From assembly GCF_031954365.1 (NCBI RefSeq), contig NZ_JAUSVZ010000001.1: DNA of 64,000 nucleotides; one strand, given 5' to 3'. This document shows, in pieces, positions 33,974-41,675 of this stretch. Made by a program: the position numbers and the translations under genes. Each line of letters begins with the position of its first letter. The stretch's first letter is position 1. The DNA is from Brevibacillus aydinogluensis. GTDB taxonomy: Bacteria; Bacillota; Bacilli; Brevibacillales; Brevibacillaceae. The notes beneath the pieces are model-generated. The model made no database searches, was not told the DNA's origin, and saw only the letters and a program-made list of their open reading frames with translations.

Positions 33974-34239
33974 CTGTTACATCATGTATGGCAGCGGGAC
34001 CTATTCAGATATTGGATCGGCTTTTATAACTTTTTTTAACCAGTACAATTACCCAGTTGCCTCTTATTGTAATATATTCCCTTCCGATTCACAATCATGC
34101 CGCGCGTTTGAACAGTTCAGTCACAAACGTCGCAACAATTTCTCTTTACGGCAAAGCGGTTTTGCGTAAGCGTGCTTTTCCTCTCCTGACAGAATTGCGC
34201 CTCGGTCAGCTGATCTTTACCCCAGCAGGAAAGGAGGCC

Positions 34240-34329
34240 ATGAGTGAACGCACTGCTGCCTCTTCCGAGCTGGCTTCCAAGAATAAGTTGGAAAGAAAGG
34301 TTGACCTGTCTTGGTTTTCTGTCCTATAA
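34240..34329 (+). CDS. possible 29-residue small protein upstream of rpsU
   Basis: A short frame, MSERTAASSELASKNKLERK continuing to a TAA at 34327-34329, preceded by an excellent GGAAAGGAGG ribosome binding site at seven to eight bases. No family is recognised. It overlaps the rpsU promoter, so it would need an upstream transcript, and none is evident. It may be a chance frame or a remnant. Confidence 0.3.
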   Translation: MSERTAASSELASKNKLERKVDLSWFSVL

Positions 34330-34330
34330 T
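34301..34330 (+). promoter_or_regulatory. sigma-A promoter of rpsU-yqeY
   Basis: TTGACC (34301-34306), 18 bases, perfect TATAAT (34325-34330), about 60 bases upstream of rpsU. Confidence 0.8.
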
Positions 34331-34391
34331 GTAGTGTGACAGTCTGTTGGTAACAGGCGTCCCACGGTTTTAGCGGAGGGAGGGAAGACAG

Positions 34392-34565
34392 ATGGCAGAA
34401 GTTCGAGTCAAGAAAAACGAGTCTTTGGAACAGGCACTTCGTCGCTTCAAGCGTGAGAGCGCCAAAGCAGGGGTTATGGCGGAACTGAGAAAACGCCGCC
34501 ACTTCGAAAAACCCAGCGTGCGCCGCAAGAAAAAATCCGAAGCAGCTCGCAAGCGCAAGTACTAA
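34392..34565 (+). CDS. rpsU: 30S ribosomal protein S21
   Basis: Small ribosomal protein that helps mRNA binding at initiation. 57 residues, starting MAEVRVKKNESLEQALRRFK, with the basic C-terminus (RRKKKSEAARKRKY) typical of S21. A purine-rich GGAGGGAGGG precedes the ATG. It has its own strong promoter and is followed 17 bases later by yqeY, the same pair as in Bacillus. Confidence 0.97.
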   Translation: MAEVRVKKNESLEQALRRFKRESAKAGVMAELRKRRHFEKPSVRRKKKSEAARKRKY

Positions 34566-34582
34566 TTGACGGAGGGCTCATC

Positions 34583-35029
34583 ATGAGTGTAATGGAGCGA
34601 CTCGATCAAGATATGAAGCAAGCGATGAAGGACAAAGCTGCGCTGAAACTCTCTGTTATTCGCATGGTGAAAGCTGCGTTAAAGAACGAAGAGATTAGTA
34701 AAGGTAGACTGTTGTCTGAAGACGAAGAGCTGACCATCTTGACTCGCGAGTTAAAACAGCGCCGTGAATCCCTCCAAGAATTCGAAAAGGCGGGTCGTGA
34801 CGACCTCGCCGCCAAAACACGAGAGGAAATCGACGTGCTCTCCGCGTATCTGCCCGCTCAATTGAGCGAGGACGAACTGCGCGGCATTGTACGGGACGCG
34901 ATTGCCGCCACCGGAGCCACCTCCAAAAAGGAGATGGGCAAGGTGATGGGGGCGATCATGCCGAAAGTAAAAGGAAGAGCCGACGGTGCTCTCGTGCAAA
35001 AGATTGTATCTGAGGAATTGCCATCGTAA
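34583..35029 (+). CDS. yqeY: GatB/YqeY domain-containing protein
   Basis: 148 residues, entirely the YqeY domain related to the C-terminal tRNA-binding part of GatB. It begins MSVMERLDQDMKQAMKDKAA and shows the conserved SYLPAQL-type block (SAYLPAQLSEDEL) and the GKVMGAIMPKVKGRADGALV end. Its role is uncertain; a link to amidated tRNA handling is inferred from the domain. It is cotranscribed with rpsU and closed by a terminator. Confidence 0.95.
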   Translation: MSVMERLDQDMKQAMKDKAALKLSVIRMVKAALKNEEISKGRLLSEDEELTILTRELKQRRESLQEFEKAGRDDLAAKTREEIDVLSAYLPAQLSEDELRGIVRDAIAATGATSKKEMGKVMGAIMPKVKGRADGALVQKIVSEELPS

Positions 35030-35058
35030 TGAGGATCAACCTCATCTAGATACGCACA

Positions 35059-35092
35059 AAAGACTCAGTCCCATGCGGCTGGGTCTTTCTTT
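35059..35092 (+). terminator. intrinsic terminator after yqeY
   Basis: AAAGACTCAG (35059-35068) pairs with CTGGGTCTTT (35079-35088) with one G-U pair, followed by CTTTA. Confidence 0.75.
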
Positions 35093-35124
35093 ATGGCACG
35101 AATAAGGCAATCAATAAAAAATTA

Positions 35125-35150
35125 TGAAACGGGCGTGAATCTGACCCGTA
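35125..35150 (+). promoter_or_regulatory. sigma-W-type ECF promoter of nfeD-floA operon
   Basis: TGAAAC (35125-35130), exactly 16 bases, then CGTA (35147-35150). This is the B. subtilis sigma-W consensus. The orthologous yqeZ-yqfA-yqfB operon is a known sigma-W target involved in resistance to membrane-active agents. It lies about 50 bases upstream of nfeD. The sequence match is direct; the cognate sigma factor in this organism is inferred. Confidence 0.8.
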
Positions 35151-35200
35151 TACCTAAGTAGCCATTCGAGGAGGCTGTATAAGGAAAGGAGGTGGAGGTA

Positions 35201-36544
35201 ATGAATGTGTCACGCATCGTTTCCCGTCCCGTTCGCTTGTTGCTGGCGCTGCTTTGCGTGGCGATAGGGCTCGCCGGTCTGCTGGCCGGAAGTCCGGCTG
35301 CTGCCAAACCGTATCAGAAAGCGGTCTGGATTCCCGTGGAGCACCAGATCGAGCAGGGGCTGGAAAGCTTTCTGAAGCGGGCGTTTGCCGAAGCAACGAG
35401 TAAGGGCGCGGATCTGATCGTGCTGCACATCAACACCCCCGGCGGAGAAATCAATGCGGCCGACTCCATCGGCCAACTGGTCAGACAATCGCCAATCCAC
35501 GTGGTGGCCTACATCGACAATCAGGCGTTTTCGGCCGGCACCTATATTGCTCTGAACGCAAACGAAATTGTCATGACCCCAGGCAGCAGCATCGGGGCGG
35601 CGACGCCGATTGACCTGGCGGGCAACGCCGCCGACGTGAAGATCATCTCCGGGTGGGCTAACAAAATGGAGGCGGCAGCCAAGCTGAACAACCGCAATCC
35701 GGACGTGGCCCGGGCCATGGTGGAAATCGACCGGGAGTTTCCGGGGTTGAAACCGAAAGGCACCGTTCTTTCCCTGGATGCCGAGCGGGCCAAGCAGTTG
35801 GGCTACGCCGAACAGGTGGTGGCCAACAAGGCACAGCTTCTCGCGTATCTGGGCGTCAATGCGGATGAGCTGGAAACGATTGAACCGACAATCGGCGAGC
35901 GGGTGGCCCGTTTTGTCACCAGTCCGGTTGTCATGAGCCTTCTGTTGATCATTGGTCTGGTGGGCATCGTCGTCGAGCTGTTTGCCCCCGGATTTGGCGT
36001 GGGCGGCACGGTTGCGTTGTGCGCCTTTGGTCTGTACTTCTTCGGCCATTACGTGGCGGGATTCGCCAATTGGCTGCATATCTGCCTGTTTGTTCTGGGC
36101 ATCCTGCTGATGATATTGGAAATCTTCGTTCCCGGCGGGATCGTCGGTGGGCTTGGCTTCATCAGCATTGTCGCCGGATTGGTCATGGCTGCCTACGACA
36201 CAAAACAGGGGCTTGCATCGCTGGGGATCGCTGTCCTGGTCACGGTGATCGTCGCCTTCGCGCTGATTAAAAAATACGGCATCAAAGGACTGATCAGCCG
36301 GTTTGTGCTGGGTGACGTGCAGCGCAATGAAGCGGGCTACGTGGCGCCGAAGGACCAGCGGCACCTGCTGGGCAAGGAGGGGATTGCCCTGACGCCTCTT
36401 CGACCGGCGGGCGTGGTCAAGATCGAGGGGCGGCGCATTGATGCCGTCAGCGGAGGCGGATTTATTGCCGCCGGCACCCCCATCACCGTAATACAGGTGG
36501 AAGGCAGCCGCGTTGTCGTGCAGGAACAAGAACAAAAGGAGTAG
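35201..36544 (+). CDS. nfeD: NfeD family protein with N-terminal ClpP-type serine protease domain
   Basis: Long-form NfeD, membrane protein, 447 residues. A signal/anchor segment lies at about 10-30. The ClpP/SppA-like domain spans roughly 45-235 and contains HINTPGGEINAADSI, the catalytic Ser in NQAFSAGTYIALNANEI and the Lys/His region before PGSSIGAATPI. Four membrane helices follow (about 245-345) and a C-terminal OB-fold NfeD domain. It works with the flotillin FloA, encoded next. ATG 35201 follows AAAGGAGG; a GTG nine bases earlier overlaps that site. Confidence 0.93.
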   Translation: MNVSRIVSRPVRLLLALLCVAIGLAGLLAGSPAAAKPYQKAVWIPVEHQIEQGLESFLKRAFAEATSKGADLIVLHINTPGGEINAADSIGQLVRQSPIHVVAYIDNQAFSAGTYIALNANEIVMTPGSSIGAATPIDLAGNAADVKIISGWANKMEAAAKLNNRNPDVARAMVEIDREFPGLKPKGTVLSLDAERAKQLGYAEQVVANKAQLLAYLGVNADELETIEPTIGERVARFVTSPVVMSLLLIIGLVGIVVELFAPGFGVGGTVALCAFGLYFFGHYVAGFANWLHICLFVLGILLMILEIFVPGGIVGGLGFISIVAGLVMAAYDTKQGLASLGIAVLVTVIVAFALIKKYGIKGLISRFVLGDVQRNEAGYVAPKDQRHLLGKEGIALTPLRPAGVVKIEGRRIDAVSGGGFIAAGTPITVIQVEGSRVVVQEQEQKE

Positions 36545-36551
36545 ATGATTC

Positions 36552-37559
36552 ATGTTGGATAGCGGATTGATTCCTATCATTTTTATGGTGGCAGTGGCGA
36601 TCGTTGTCCTGTCGATCTTTTTCTCATTCGTCCCGGTAATGCTCTGGATTTCCGCGCTCGCCTCCGGTGTGCGCGTCGGCATCATCACGCTGGTGGCCAT
36701 GCGGCTGCGCCGCGTGATTCCTTCGCGTATCGTCAACCCGCTGATCAAGGCGAGAAAAGCGGGGCTGGAGCTTGACACGAACCAGTTGGAAAGCCACTAC
36801 CTGGCAGGCGGAAACGTAGACCGTGTCGTCGATGCCCTGGTAGCTGCACAGCGGGCTGACATTCCGCTCGGCTTCGAGCGGGCCGCCGCGATTGACCTGG
36901 CGGGCCGCGACGTGCTGGAAGCGGTGCAGATGAGCGTAAACCCGAAAGTGATTGAAACCCCCGTCGTTGCCGCCATGGCCAAGGACGGGATCGAGGTAAA
37001 GGCAAAGGCGAAGGTGACTGTTCGCGCCAACATCGACCGACTGGTGGGGGGCGCAGGCGAAGAAACGATTATCGCCCGTGTTGGCGAAGGGATCGTGACG
37101 ACGATCGGTTCGTCCAACTCCCACAAAGACGTGCTGGAAAATCCGGACAGCATTTCGCAAACCGTGTTGAACAAAGGGTTGGACGCCGGTACAGCGTTTG
37201 AAATCCTCTCCATCGACATCGCTGATGTAGATGTGGGCAAAAACATCGGGGCACAGCTCCAAACCGACCAGGCGGAAGCAGACAAACGCATCGCTCAGGC
37301 AAAAGCAGAGGAGCGCCGCGCGATGGCGGTCGCCCAGGAACAGGAAATGAAGGCGCGCGTCGTAGAGATGAAGGCCAAGGTTGTGGAAGCCGAGGCGCAG
37401 GTGCCGCTCGCGCTCTCCGAAGCCCTGAGAAGCGGCAAATTGGGCGTAATGGATTACTACAACCTGCAAAACATCTCCGCTGATACGCAAATGCGCCAGG
37501 CATTCGGCGCCACCGGCAGCAAGCAAGAGTCCGACCTGCCTGACCAAGACCAAGAGTAA
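36552..37559 (+). CDS. floA: flotillin-like protein FloA
   Basis: Membrane-microdomain scaffold protein (SPFH family, bacterial flotillin A). 335 residues. N-terminal membrane hairpin at about 5-50, a PHB/SPFH domain with KAKVTVRANIDRLVGGAGEETI, and a C-terminal coiled coil rich in EAE/QAKAEERRAMAVAQEQEM. It starts eight bases after nfeD with AAAGGAG upstream. In B. subtilis FloA (YqfA) forms lipid rafts that help sporulation signalling and membrane protein assembly. Confidence 0.96.
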   Translation: MLDSGLIPIIFMVAVAIVVLSIFFSFVPVMLWISALASGVRVGIITLVAMRLRRVIPSRIVNPLIKARKAGLELDTNQLESHYLAGGNVDRVVDALVAAQRADIPLGFERAAAIDLAGRDVLEAVQMSVNPKVIETPVVAAMAKDGIEVKAKAKVTVRANIDRLVGGAGEETIIARVGEGIVTTIGSSNSHKDVLENPDSISQTVLNKGLDAGTAFEILSIDIADVDVGKNIGAQLQTDQAEADKRIAQAKAEERRAMAVAQEQEMKARVVEMKAKVVEAEAQVPLALSEALRSGKLGVMDYYNLQNISADTQMRQAFGATGSKQESDLPDQDQE

Positions 37560-37572
37560 GAGGCGATAGCCA

Positions 37573-38085
37573 ATGGACGATCTTATTGATCTGTTGATTG
37601 ATCTGCTGATTGATCAGTTGGAATGGGTTTTACCGCTCCTTGGCAAGTTCTGGGTTCTGATCGCGGGGTTCTTCGGCTACTTGCTGTTTGGCAAAAAAGG
37701 CAAACAAGGGCGCAGCATGTCCCAGGGAAAACCGCAGCGTCCTCCGCTAACCCCGGTGGACAGCGGCGATTTCCCGCTCCCTGCAAATGTAGAGTTGCAG
37801 CCGGAGCGGCGCATGGTGGTGCGGCAGGAATCCAGGTCTGCCATGGAAGAACGCGCTGCCGAACCGGAATGGCTGGAAGAGGAGTTGCATATGCCGCTGG
37901 CGAATGTGGAAGCGGCACCGGCCGCCCAAGTTGTTGGGTATGATGCTGCGCTCCAACCGTCCCCGGCAGAGCAAGCAACAGAAAAGCCAACCGAGCTCGA
38001 TCCTCGGGAAGGGATGAAGTGGGCGATCATTTTCGGTCCGCCCCGGGCCAAAAGCAGGCCCCTTCCCTACCGCCGCAGCGTTTGA
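37573..38085 (+). CDS. hypothetical membrane protein of the nfeD-floA operon
   Basis: A 170-residue protein, not recognised beyond its position (the place of yqfB). It starts with three tandem DLLI-type tetrapeptides (MDDLIDLLIDLLIDQLEW), then a hydrophobic segment at about 18-40, a short basic stretch (KKGKQG) and a long Pro/Glu/Ala-rich disordered tail. It begins 13 bases after floA and ends at the operon terminator. A role in the FloA/NfeD membrane-stress unit is inferred from context only. Confidence 0.7.
   Translation: MDDLIDLLIDLLIDQLEWVLPLLGKFWVLIAGFFGYLLFGKKGKQGRSMSQGKPQRPPLTPVDSGDFPLPANVELQPERRMVVRQESRSAMEERAAEPEWLEEELHMPLANVEAAPAAQVVGYDAALQPSPAEQATEKPTELDPREGMKWAIIFGPPRAKSRPLPYRRSV
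37579..37620 (+). repeat. 12-base tandem repeat encoding DLLI
   Basis: Units of GATCTGTTGATT type recur at a 12-base period (about 3.5 copies) inside the start of the gene at 37573, giving the DLLI amino-acid repeats. Copies differ by single bases. Confidence 0.8.
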
Positions 38086-38101
38086 CGCATGGGTGTAACA
38101 G

Positions 38102-38135
38102 ACAGGCGAACATTCCCGTTCGCCTGTTGTTTTTT
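38102..38135 (+). terminator. intrinsic terminator of the nfeD-floA operon
   Basis: ACAGGCGAAC (38102-38111) pairs perfectly with GTTCGCCTGT (38118-38127), followed by TGTTTTTT. Confidence 0.92.
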
Positions 38136-38251
38136 GACTGAACATTTTGTCGAAAGAAATCGAACATCTGGTCTTGTGCCTCAAGTCTTGGTTGACTATT
38201 CTTGATCTAGGCACGAACTATTAACAATAAGGGTGAGGGGTAGAGCGGCGA

Positions 38252-38449
38252 ATGGATCGACAGGAACTGGAGAGGATGAGCAAGTTTCGCCAAAAGGTGA
38301 TCCGGCTTGTCATCTATGAAAGGAAATCGATCTATGAAACGGCGATCGCCTGCGGGTGTACGGCGGAAAAGGTAAAGCGCGTGATCAAGAAGTGGAAGGC
38401 CCTCAAACGGTACGGAACGCCTTTTCCCACCGACGAACAGAAGACGTGA
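38252..38449 (+). CDS. small helix-turn-helix-like protein
   Basis: A 65-residue basic protein. Residues 11-50 (VIRLVIYERKSIYETAIACG then CTAEKVKRVIKKWKAL) look like a compact DNA-binding helix-turn-helix of the homeodomain-like or sigma-region-4 kind. No effector domain. GTGAGGGG precedes the ATG. It stands alone between two terminators, upstream of the sporulation genes yqfC-yqfD. TTGACT at 38192-38197 might be a -35, but no good -10 follows. Confidence 0.7.
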   Translation: MDRQELERMSKFRQKVIRLVIYERKSIYETAIACGCTAEKVKRVIKKWKALKRYGTPFPTDEQKT

Positions 38450-38457
38450 CGGGACGA

Positions 38458-38495
38458 GCCCCGACGCTTGCGGAAGCGAGTGTCGGGGCGATTTT
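38458..38495 (+). terminator. intrinsic terminator after the small HTH gene
   Basis: GCCCCGACGCTT pairs with AAGCG and GTCGGGGC (38458-38489), a long GC-rich stem, followed by ATTTT. Confidence 0.75.
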
Positions 38496-38501
38496 CTCTG
38501 C

Positions 38502-38529
38502 ATGATTTTCTCCCCTCACCGCATACGGT
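38502..38529 (+). promoter_or_regulatory. possible sigma-E promoter of yqfC-yqfD
   Basis: ATGATTTT (38502-38509) and CATACGGT (38522-38529) resemble the mother-cell sigma-E -35 and -10 (ATA-type and CATACANT), though the spacing is short. yqfC and yqfD are known mother-cell sporulation genes in B. subtilis. Confidence 0.35.
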
Positions 38530-38614
38530 TATAGAAGAAGGACGCACCGGGCACCCGGACTGGCTTGGAGGGATGCATTCCGGCGCAGCAGCACCAGTAA
38601 AGGGGGGCTTGCTC

Positions 38615-38899
38615 ATGAAACGATGGGGCCGCCGTCTGCGCCATCTGGCCGTTGGAGTGCTGGATTTGCCGCAAGATGTGGTGCTGGAAGTCCCGCGCAT
38701 CACGATGATCGGCCATCTGCAAATGTATATCGAAAACCACCGCGGAGTTCTCCACTTTAGTGAAAAGGAGCTCCGCTTGCTGTTGACCAATGGACAGCTG
38801 CTCGTTACTGGAGAACAATTGGTGATCCGGGCGATCCTGCCGGAGGAAATCCTGTTGGAGGGGCGCATCGGCGGCGTCAAGTTTCTGGAGAAACCTTAG
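38615..38899 (+). CDS. yqfC: sporulation protein YqfC
   Basis: A 94-residue protein of the YabP/YqfC family, expressed in the mother cell. It begins MKRWGRRLRHLAVGVLDLPQ and shows DVVLEVPRITMIGHLQMYIE and the repeated beta-strand pattern of the YabP fold. ATG 38615 follows AAAGGGGGG; a longer frame would cross the upstream terminator and is rejected. It lies 42 bases before yqfD, its conserved partner. Confidence 0.92.
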   Translation: MKRWGRRLRHLAVGVLDLPQDVVLEVPRITMIGHLQMYIENHRGVLHFSEKELRLLLTNGQLLVTGEQLVIRAILPEEILLEGRIGGVKFLEKP

Positions 38900-38941
38900 G
38901 AAACGTTCCGCGACAATACCTGGGAAAGTGGGGACGGGCAC

Positions 38942-40156
38942 ATGCGCAATGGATTGCAGGAATGGTTGGACGGCTATATCACGATCACCGTCCGGGGAAA
39001 GCGGTTTGAACGAATGTTGAACATGGCGGTACGGGAAGGTATCCGGATCTGGAACATCCGCAGAGTGGCGCAGGAGGTGGGCCGCTGCGACATCCTGATC
39101 CGCGATTACTTTCGCTTGCGGCCGTTTTTGCGGGAGACAGGCTGTCGCCCTCACGTGGAACGACGAGGCGGGCTGCCTTTCTGGCTGGTCCGGCTGCGCC
39201 GGCGGGCCGGTCTTGTCATCGGCGCCTCTTTATTTTTGGTCGGAATGTACATGCTCTCCTCGTTCGTCTGGCAGGTGGAGGTGCAGGGAGTCAGGCAAAT
39301 GCGCCCCGAGGCGGTGACTAATGCGGCGGCACAGGTCGGGATTAAAGAAGGGGTCTGGAAGGCCAAACTAAAAGAATCACACGTGCTGCAGCGGGAACTG
39401 ATGAGCCTGCTGCCGGAAGCGTCCAGGGTCATCGTTGACATACAAGGCACCAAGGCGATTATCCAGGTGGTAGAGAAAGAAGAGCCGGAGAAGCCGGCCC
39501 CGCCCAGTCCGCGCCACCTGGTTGCCAAGAAGCGGGCGGTCGTGCACACGATTCTGCCGGAAGCGGGCAAAAGCATGGTGTCTGTCAACCAGTTTGTGGA
39601 AAAAGGGCAGACGCTGATATCCGGCATTATCGGCAATGAGACCAGGCAAAAGGCAGTCGCCGCCCGCGGCACGGTAAAAGGGGAGGTGTGGTACGTCAGC
39701 AACGTCACGATGCCGCTCGCCCAGGTGCACTATCAGTTGACCGGTGAACGGCAGCAGACGCAGTATCTGCTCGTCGGCCCCTTCGCCGTGCAGATATGGC
39801 CGTTCAAACAGCAGCCGTTTGCGCAGGCCGAGTCGGTCGAGCAGCGCTTCCAACCCTCGTATGCGGGCTTTACAAGTCCGATCGGCTGGAAGACGGTCAC
39901 GCAGGCGGAGGTGCAGCCAGTACGGCGGGAATTGAGCATGGAAGAAGCGCTGCAGGCTGCCAAGCAGGCGGCCCGCGAGGACGTGCTGCGGCAGGCGGGC
40001 AAAGATGCGGTAATTCAGGACGAAAAAGTTTTGCACGTGAAGAGAGAGAATGGTAAAGTTTATTTGAGTATTCATTTTTCCGTTATTGAGGACATTGCCG
40101 TCGAGCAGCCGATTCTGGGCCTGCCGCCGGCTCCCCAGGCAAACGGCAATTCGTAA
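38942..40156 (+). CDS. yqfD: sporulation protein YqfD
   Basis: Membrane protein needed for efficient sporulation, exact role not settled. 404 residues. Short N-terminal domain with YITITVRGKRFERMLNMAVR and a conserved basic stretch, one membrane helix near residues 90-108 (AGLVIGASLFLVGMYMLSSF), then a long extracytoplasmic part with POTRA-like start (VWQVEVQGVRQMRPEAV) and the KRAVVHTILPEAG block. Size and order (yqfC-yqfD-phoH) match B. subtilis. Confidence 0.94.
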   Translation: MRNGLQEWLDGYITITVRGKRFERMLNMAVREGIRIWNIRRVAQEVGRCDILIRDYFRLRPFLRETGCRPHVERRGGLPFWLVRLRRRAGLVIGASLFLVGMYMLSSFVWQVEVQGVRQMRPEAVTNAAAQVGIKEGVWKAKLKESHVLQRELMSLLPEASRVIVDIQGTKAIIQVVEKEEPEKPAPPSPRHLVAKKRAVVHTILPEAGKSMVSVNQFVEKGQTLISGIIGNETRQKAVAARGTVKGEVWYVSNVTMPLAQVHYQLTGERQQTQYLLVGPFAVQIWPFKQQPFAQAESVEQRFQPSYAGFTSPIGWKTVTQAEVQPVRRELSMEEALQAAKQAAREDVLRQAGKDAVIQDEKVLHVKRENGKVYLSIHFSVIEDIAVEQPILGLPPAPQANGNS

Positions 40157-40194
40157 TGGATTGCTGACAACCGCTGCAAGGAGATGGAAGCCTG

Positions 40195-41169
40195 TTGCAC
40201 GTACAAGAAGAGGTAAAAATTCCGTTTGTTGACGCATCGGAAGCGTTGTTGCTGTTCGGTCCCCACGATGCATATCTCAAATTGATCGAGGAAACGACCA
40301 CAGCAAAAATCATGACACGCAGCGGCGAGCTGGTCATCAGCGGCGAAAAGGCCGAAGTGGATAAGCTCTCCCGCTTGTTTGCCGTCCTGCTCCAGCTGAT
40401 TCGGCGGGACATCGCCCTGTCCGAGCGCGACGTCTCGTACGCGCTGCAATTGGTGGAACGGGGAGAAGCGGAACAATTGCTGGACGTCTACGACGAGGAA
40501 GTGGCTCGCACCCAAAAGGGCAAGCTGATTCGCGCCAAGACGCTGGGACAGCGCCACTACCTGTCCGCCATCAAGCGGCACGACATCGTGTTTGGCATCG
40601 GGCCGGCCGGTACCGGCAAAACGTACCTGGCTGTGGTAATGGCGGTCAACGCGTTGAAAAACGGACGAGTCAAGCGCATCGTGCTGACGCGCCCGGCCGT
40701 GGAGGCAGGAGAGAGCCTCGGCTTTTTGCCCGGCGACTTGCAGGAAAAAGTGGACCCCTATCTGCGTCCGCTCTACGACGCCTTGTACGACATGCTGGGC
40801 ACGGAACAGGTGGCCAAGATGATGGAGCGCGGGCTGATTGAAGTGGCTCCGCTGGCATACATGCGCGGGCGAACGCTGGAAGACTGCTTTGTCATCCTGG
40901 ACGAAGCGCAGAACACCACGCCTGAACAAATGAAAATGTTTCTCACCCGTCTGGGCTTCGGTTCCAAAATGGTGATTACCGGCGACGTGACCCAGATCGA
41001 CCTGCCCAAAGGGAAAAAATCGGGTTTGCGGGAAGCAGAGCGCATTCTGGCCCCGATCCCCGAAGTGGCATTTATCCGCTTCCAGGAAGCGGACGTGGTG
41101 CGCCACAGCCTGGTGCAGAAGATCATCGAAGCGTACGCCAAAGACGAACACGAACACAGCTACCGGTAA
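40195..41169 (+). CDS. phoH: PhoH family protein
   Basis: Predicted ATPase, RNA-associated, 324 residues. N-terminal KH-like region, then the PhoH domain with Walker A GPAGTGKTYLAV near residue 140, RPAVEAGESLGFLPGDLQEK, Walker B FVILDEAQNTTPEQMKMFLTR and GDVTQIDLPKGKKSGL. Start is TTG 40195 with AAGGAG about 11 bases upstream. In many bacteria it pairs with ybeY, encoded 16 bases downstream, in RNA quality control. The gene pgpH, normally between them, is absent. Confidence 0.94.
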   Translation: MHVQEEVKIPFVDASEALLLFGPHDAYLKLIEETTTAKIMTRSGELVISGEKAEVDKLSRLFAVLLQLIRRDIALSERDVSYALQLVERGEAEQLLDVYDEEVARTQKGKLIRAKTLGQRHYLSAIKRHDIVFGIGPAGTGKTYLAVVMAVNALKNGRVKRIVLTRPAVEAGESLGFLPGDLQEKVDPYLRPLYDALYDMLGTEQVAKMMERGLIEVAPLAYMRGRTLEDCFVILDEAQNTTPEQMKMFLTRLGFGSKMVITGDVTQIDLPKGKKSGLREAERILAPIPEVAFIRFQEADVVRHSLVQKIIEAYAKDEHEHSYR

Positions 41170-41185
41170 AGGAGATTGGGTACCC

Positions 41186-41665
41186 GTGCTATCCGTAGAA
41201 ATTCTTCACGACGAAATCCAACCGATTGACGAATCCCTGCAGGACCTGATCGTCCGCTGCCTGGAAGCGGCTGCTGAGCGGGAAGGCGTGGACGGCGAAG
41301 TGGTGGTGACGCTGGTGAACAACGAGCGCATCCATGAGCTGAACCGCCAATACCGTGGCGTTGACCGTCCCACCGACGTGCTGTCGTTTGCGATGAACGA
41401 GTCGGGAGAGGGAGAAATGGACATTTATTTGGACGAGGAAGCGTTGGACGCGCTCCCCAACATGCTGGGGGACATTGTCATTTCCGTTCCCAAGGCGGAG
41501 GAGCAGGCGGCAGAGTATGGACACTCGCTCGAACGGGAACTGGGTTTTCTCGCTGTTCACGGTTTTCTCCATCTGCTCGGGTACGACCACGGCACGGAGG
41601 AAGAGGAGAAAGAGATGTTTTCCCGTCAGGAGGCAGTGCTGCAGCAGATTGGTTTGACGAGGTAG
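41186..41665 (+). CDS. ybeY: endoribonuclease YbeY (rRNA maturation factor)
   Basis: Zinc-dependent single-strand endoribonuclease that matures 16S rRNA 3' ends. 159 residues. The metal motif HGFLHLLGYDH lies near residue 130, preceded by the conserved RPTDVLSFAMNE-type block (DRPTDVLSF) and GDIVISV. GTG start at 41186 after AAAGGAGA. It sits directly after phoH and before dgkA and era, a ribosome-assembly neighbourhood. Confidence 0.96.
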   Translation: MLSVEILHDEIQPIDESLQDLIVRCLEAAAEREGVDGEVVVTLVNNERIHELNRQYRGVDRPTDVLSFAMNESGEGEMDIYLDEEALDALPNMLGDIVISVPKAEEQAAEYGHSLERELGFLAVHGFLHLLGYDHGTEEEEKEMFSRQEAVLQQIGLTR

Positions 41666-41675
41666 GCGATAGCGT

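Noticed and set aside
33894..34169. Forward frame in the murF-rpsU gap
   Set aside because: No ribosome binding site, no family pattern, and it spans the terminator hairpin.
38468..38614. Longer yqfC N-terminus
   Set aside because: It crosses the upstream terminator hairpin and the likely promoter; the family start is ATG 38615.
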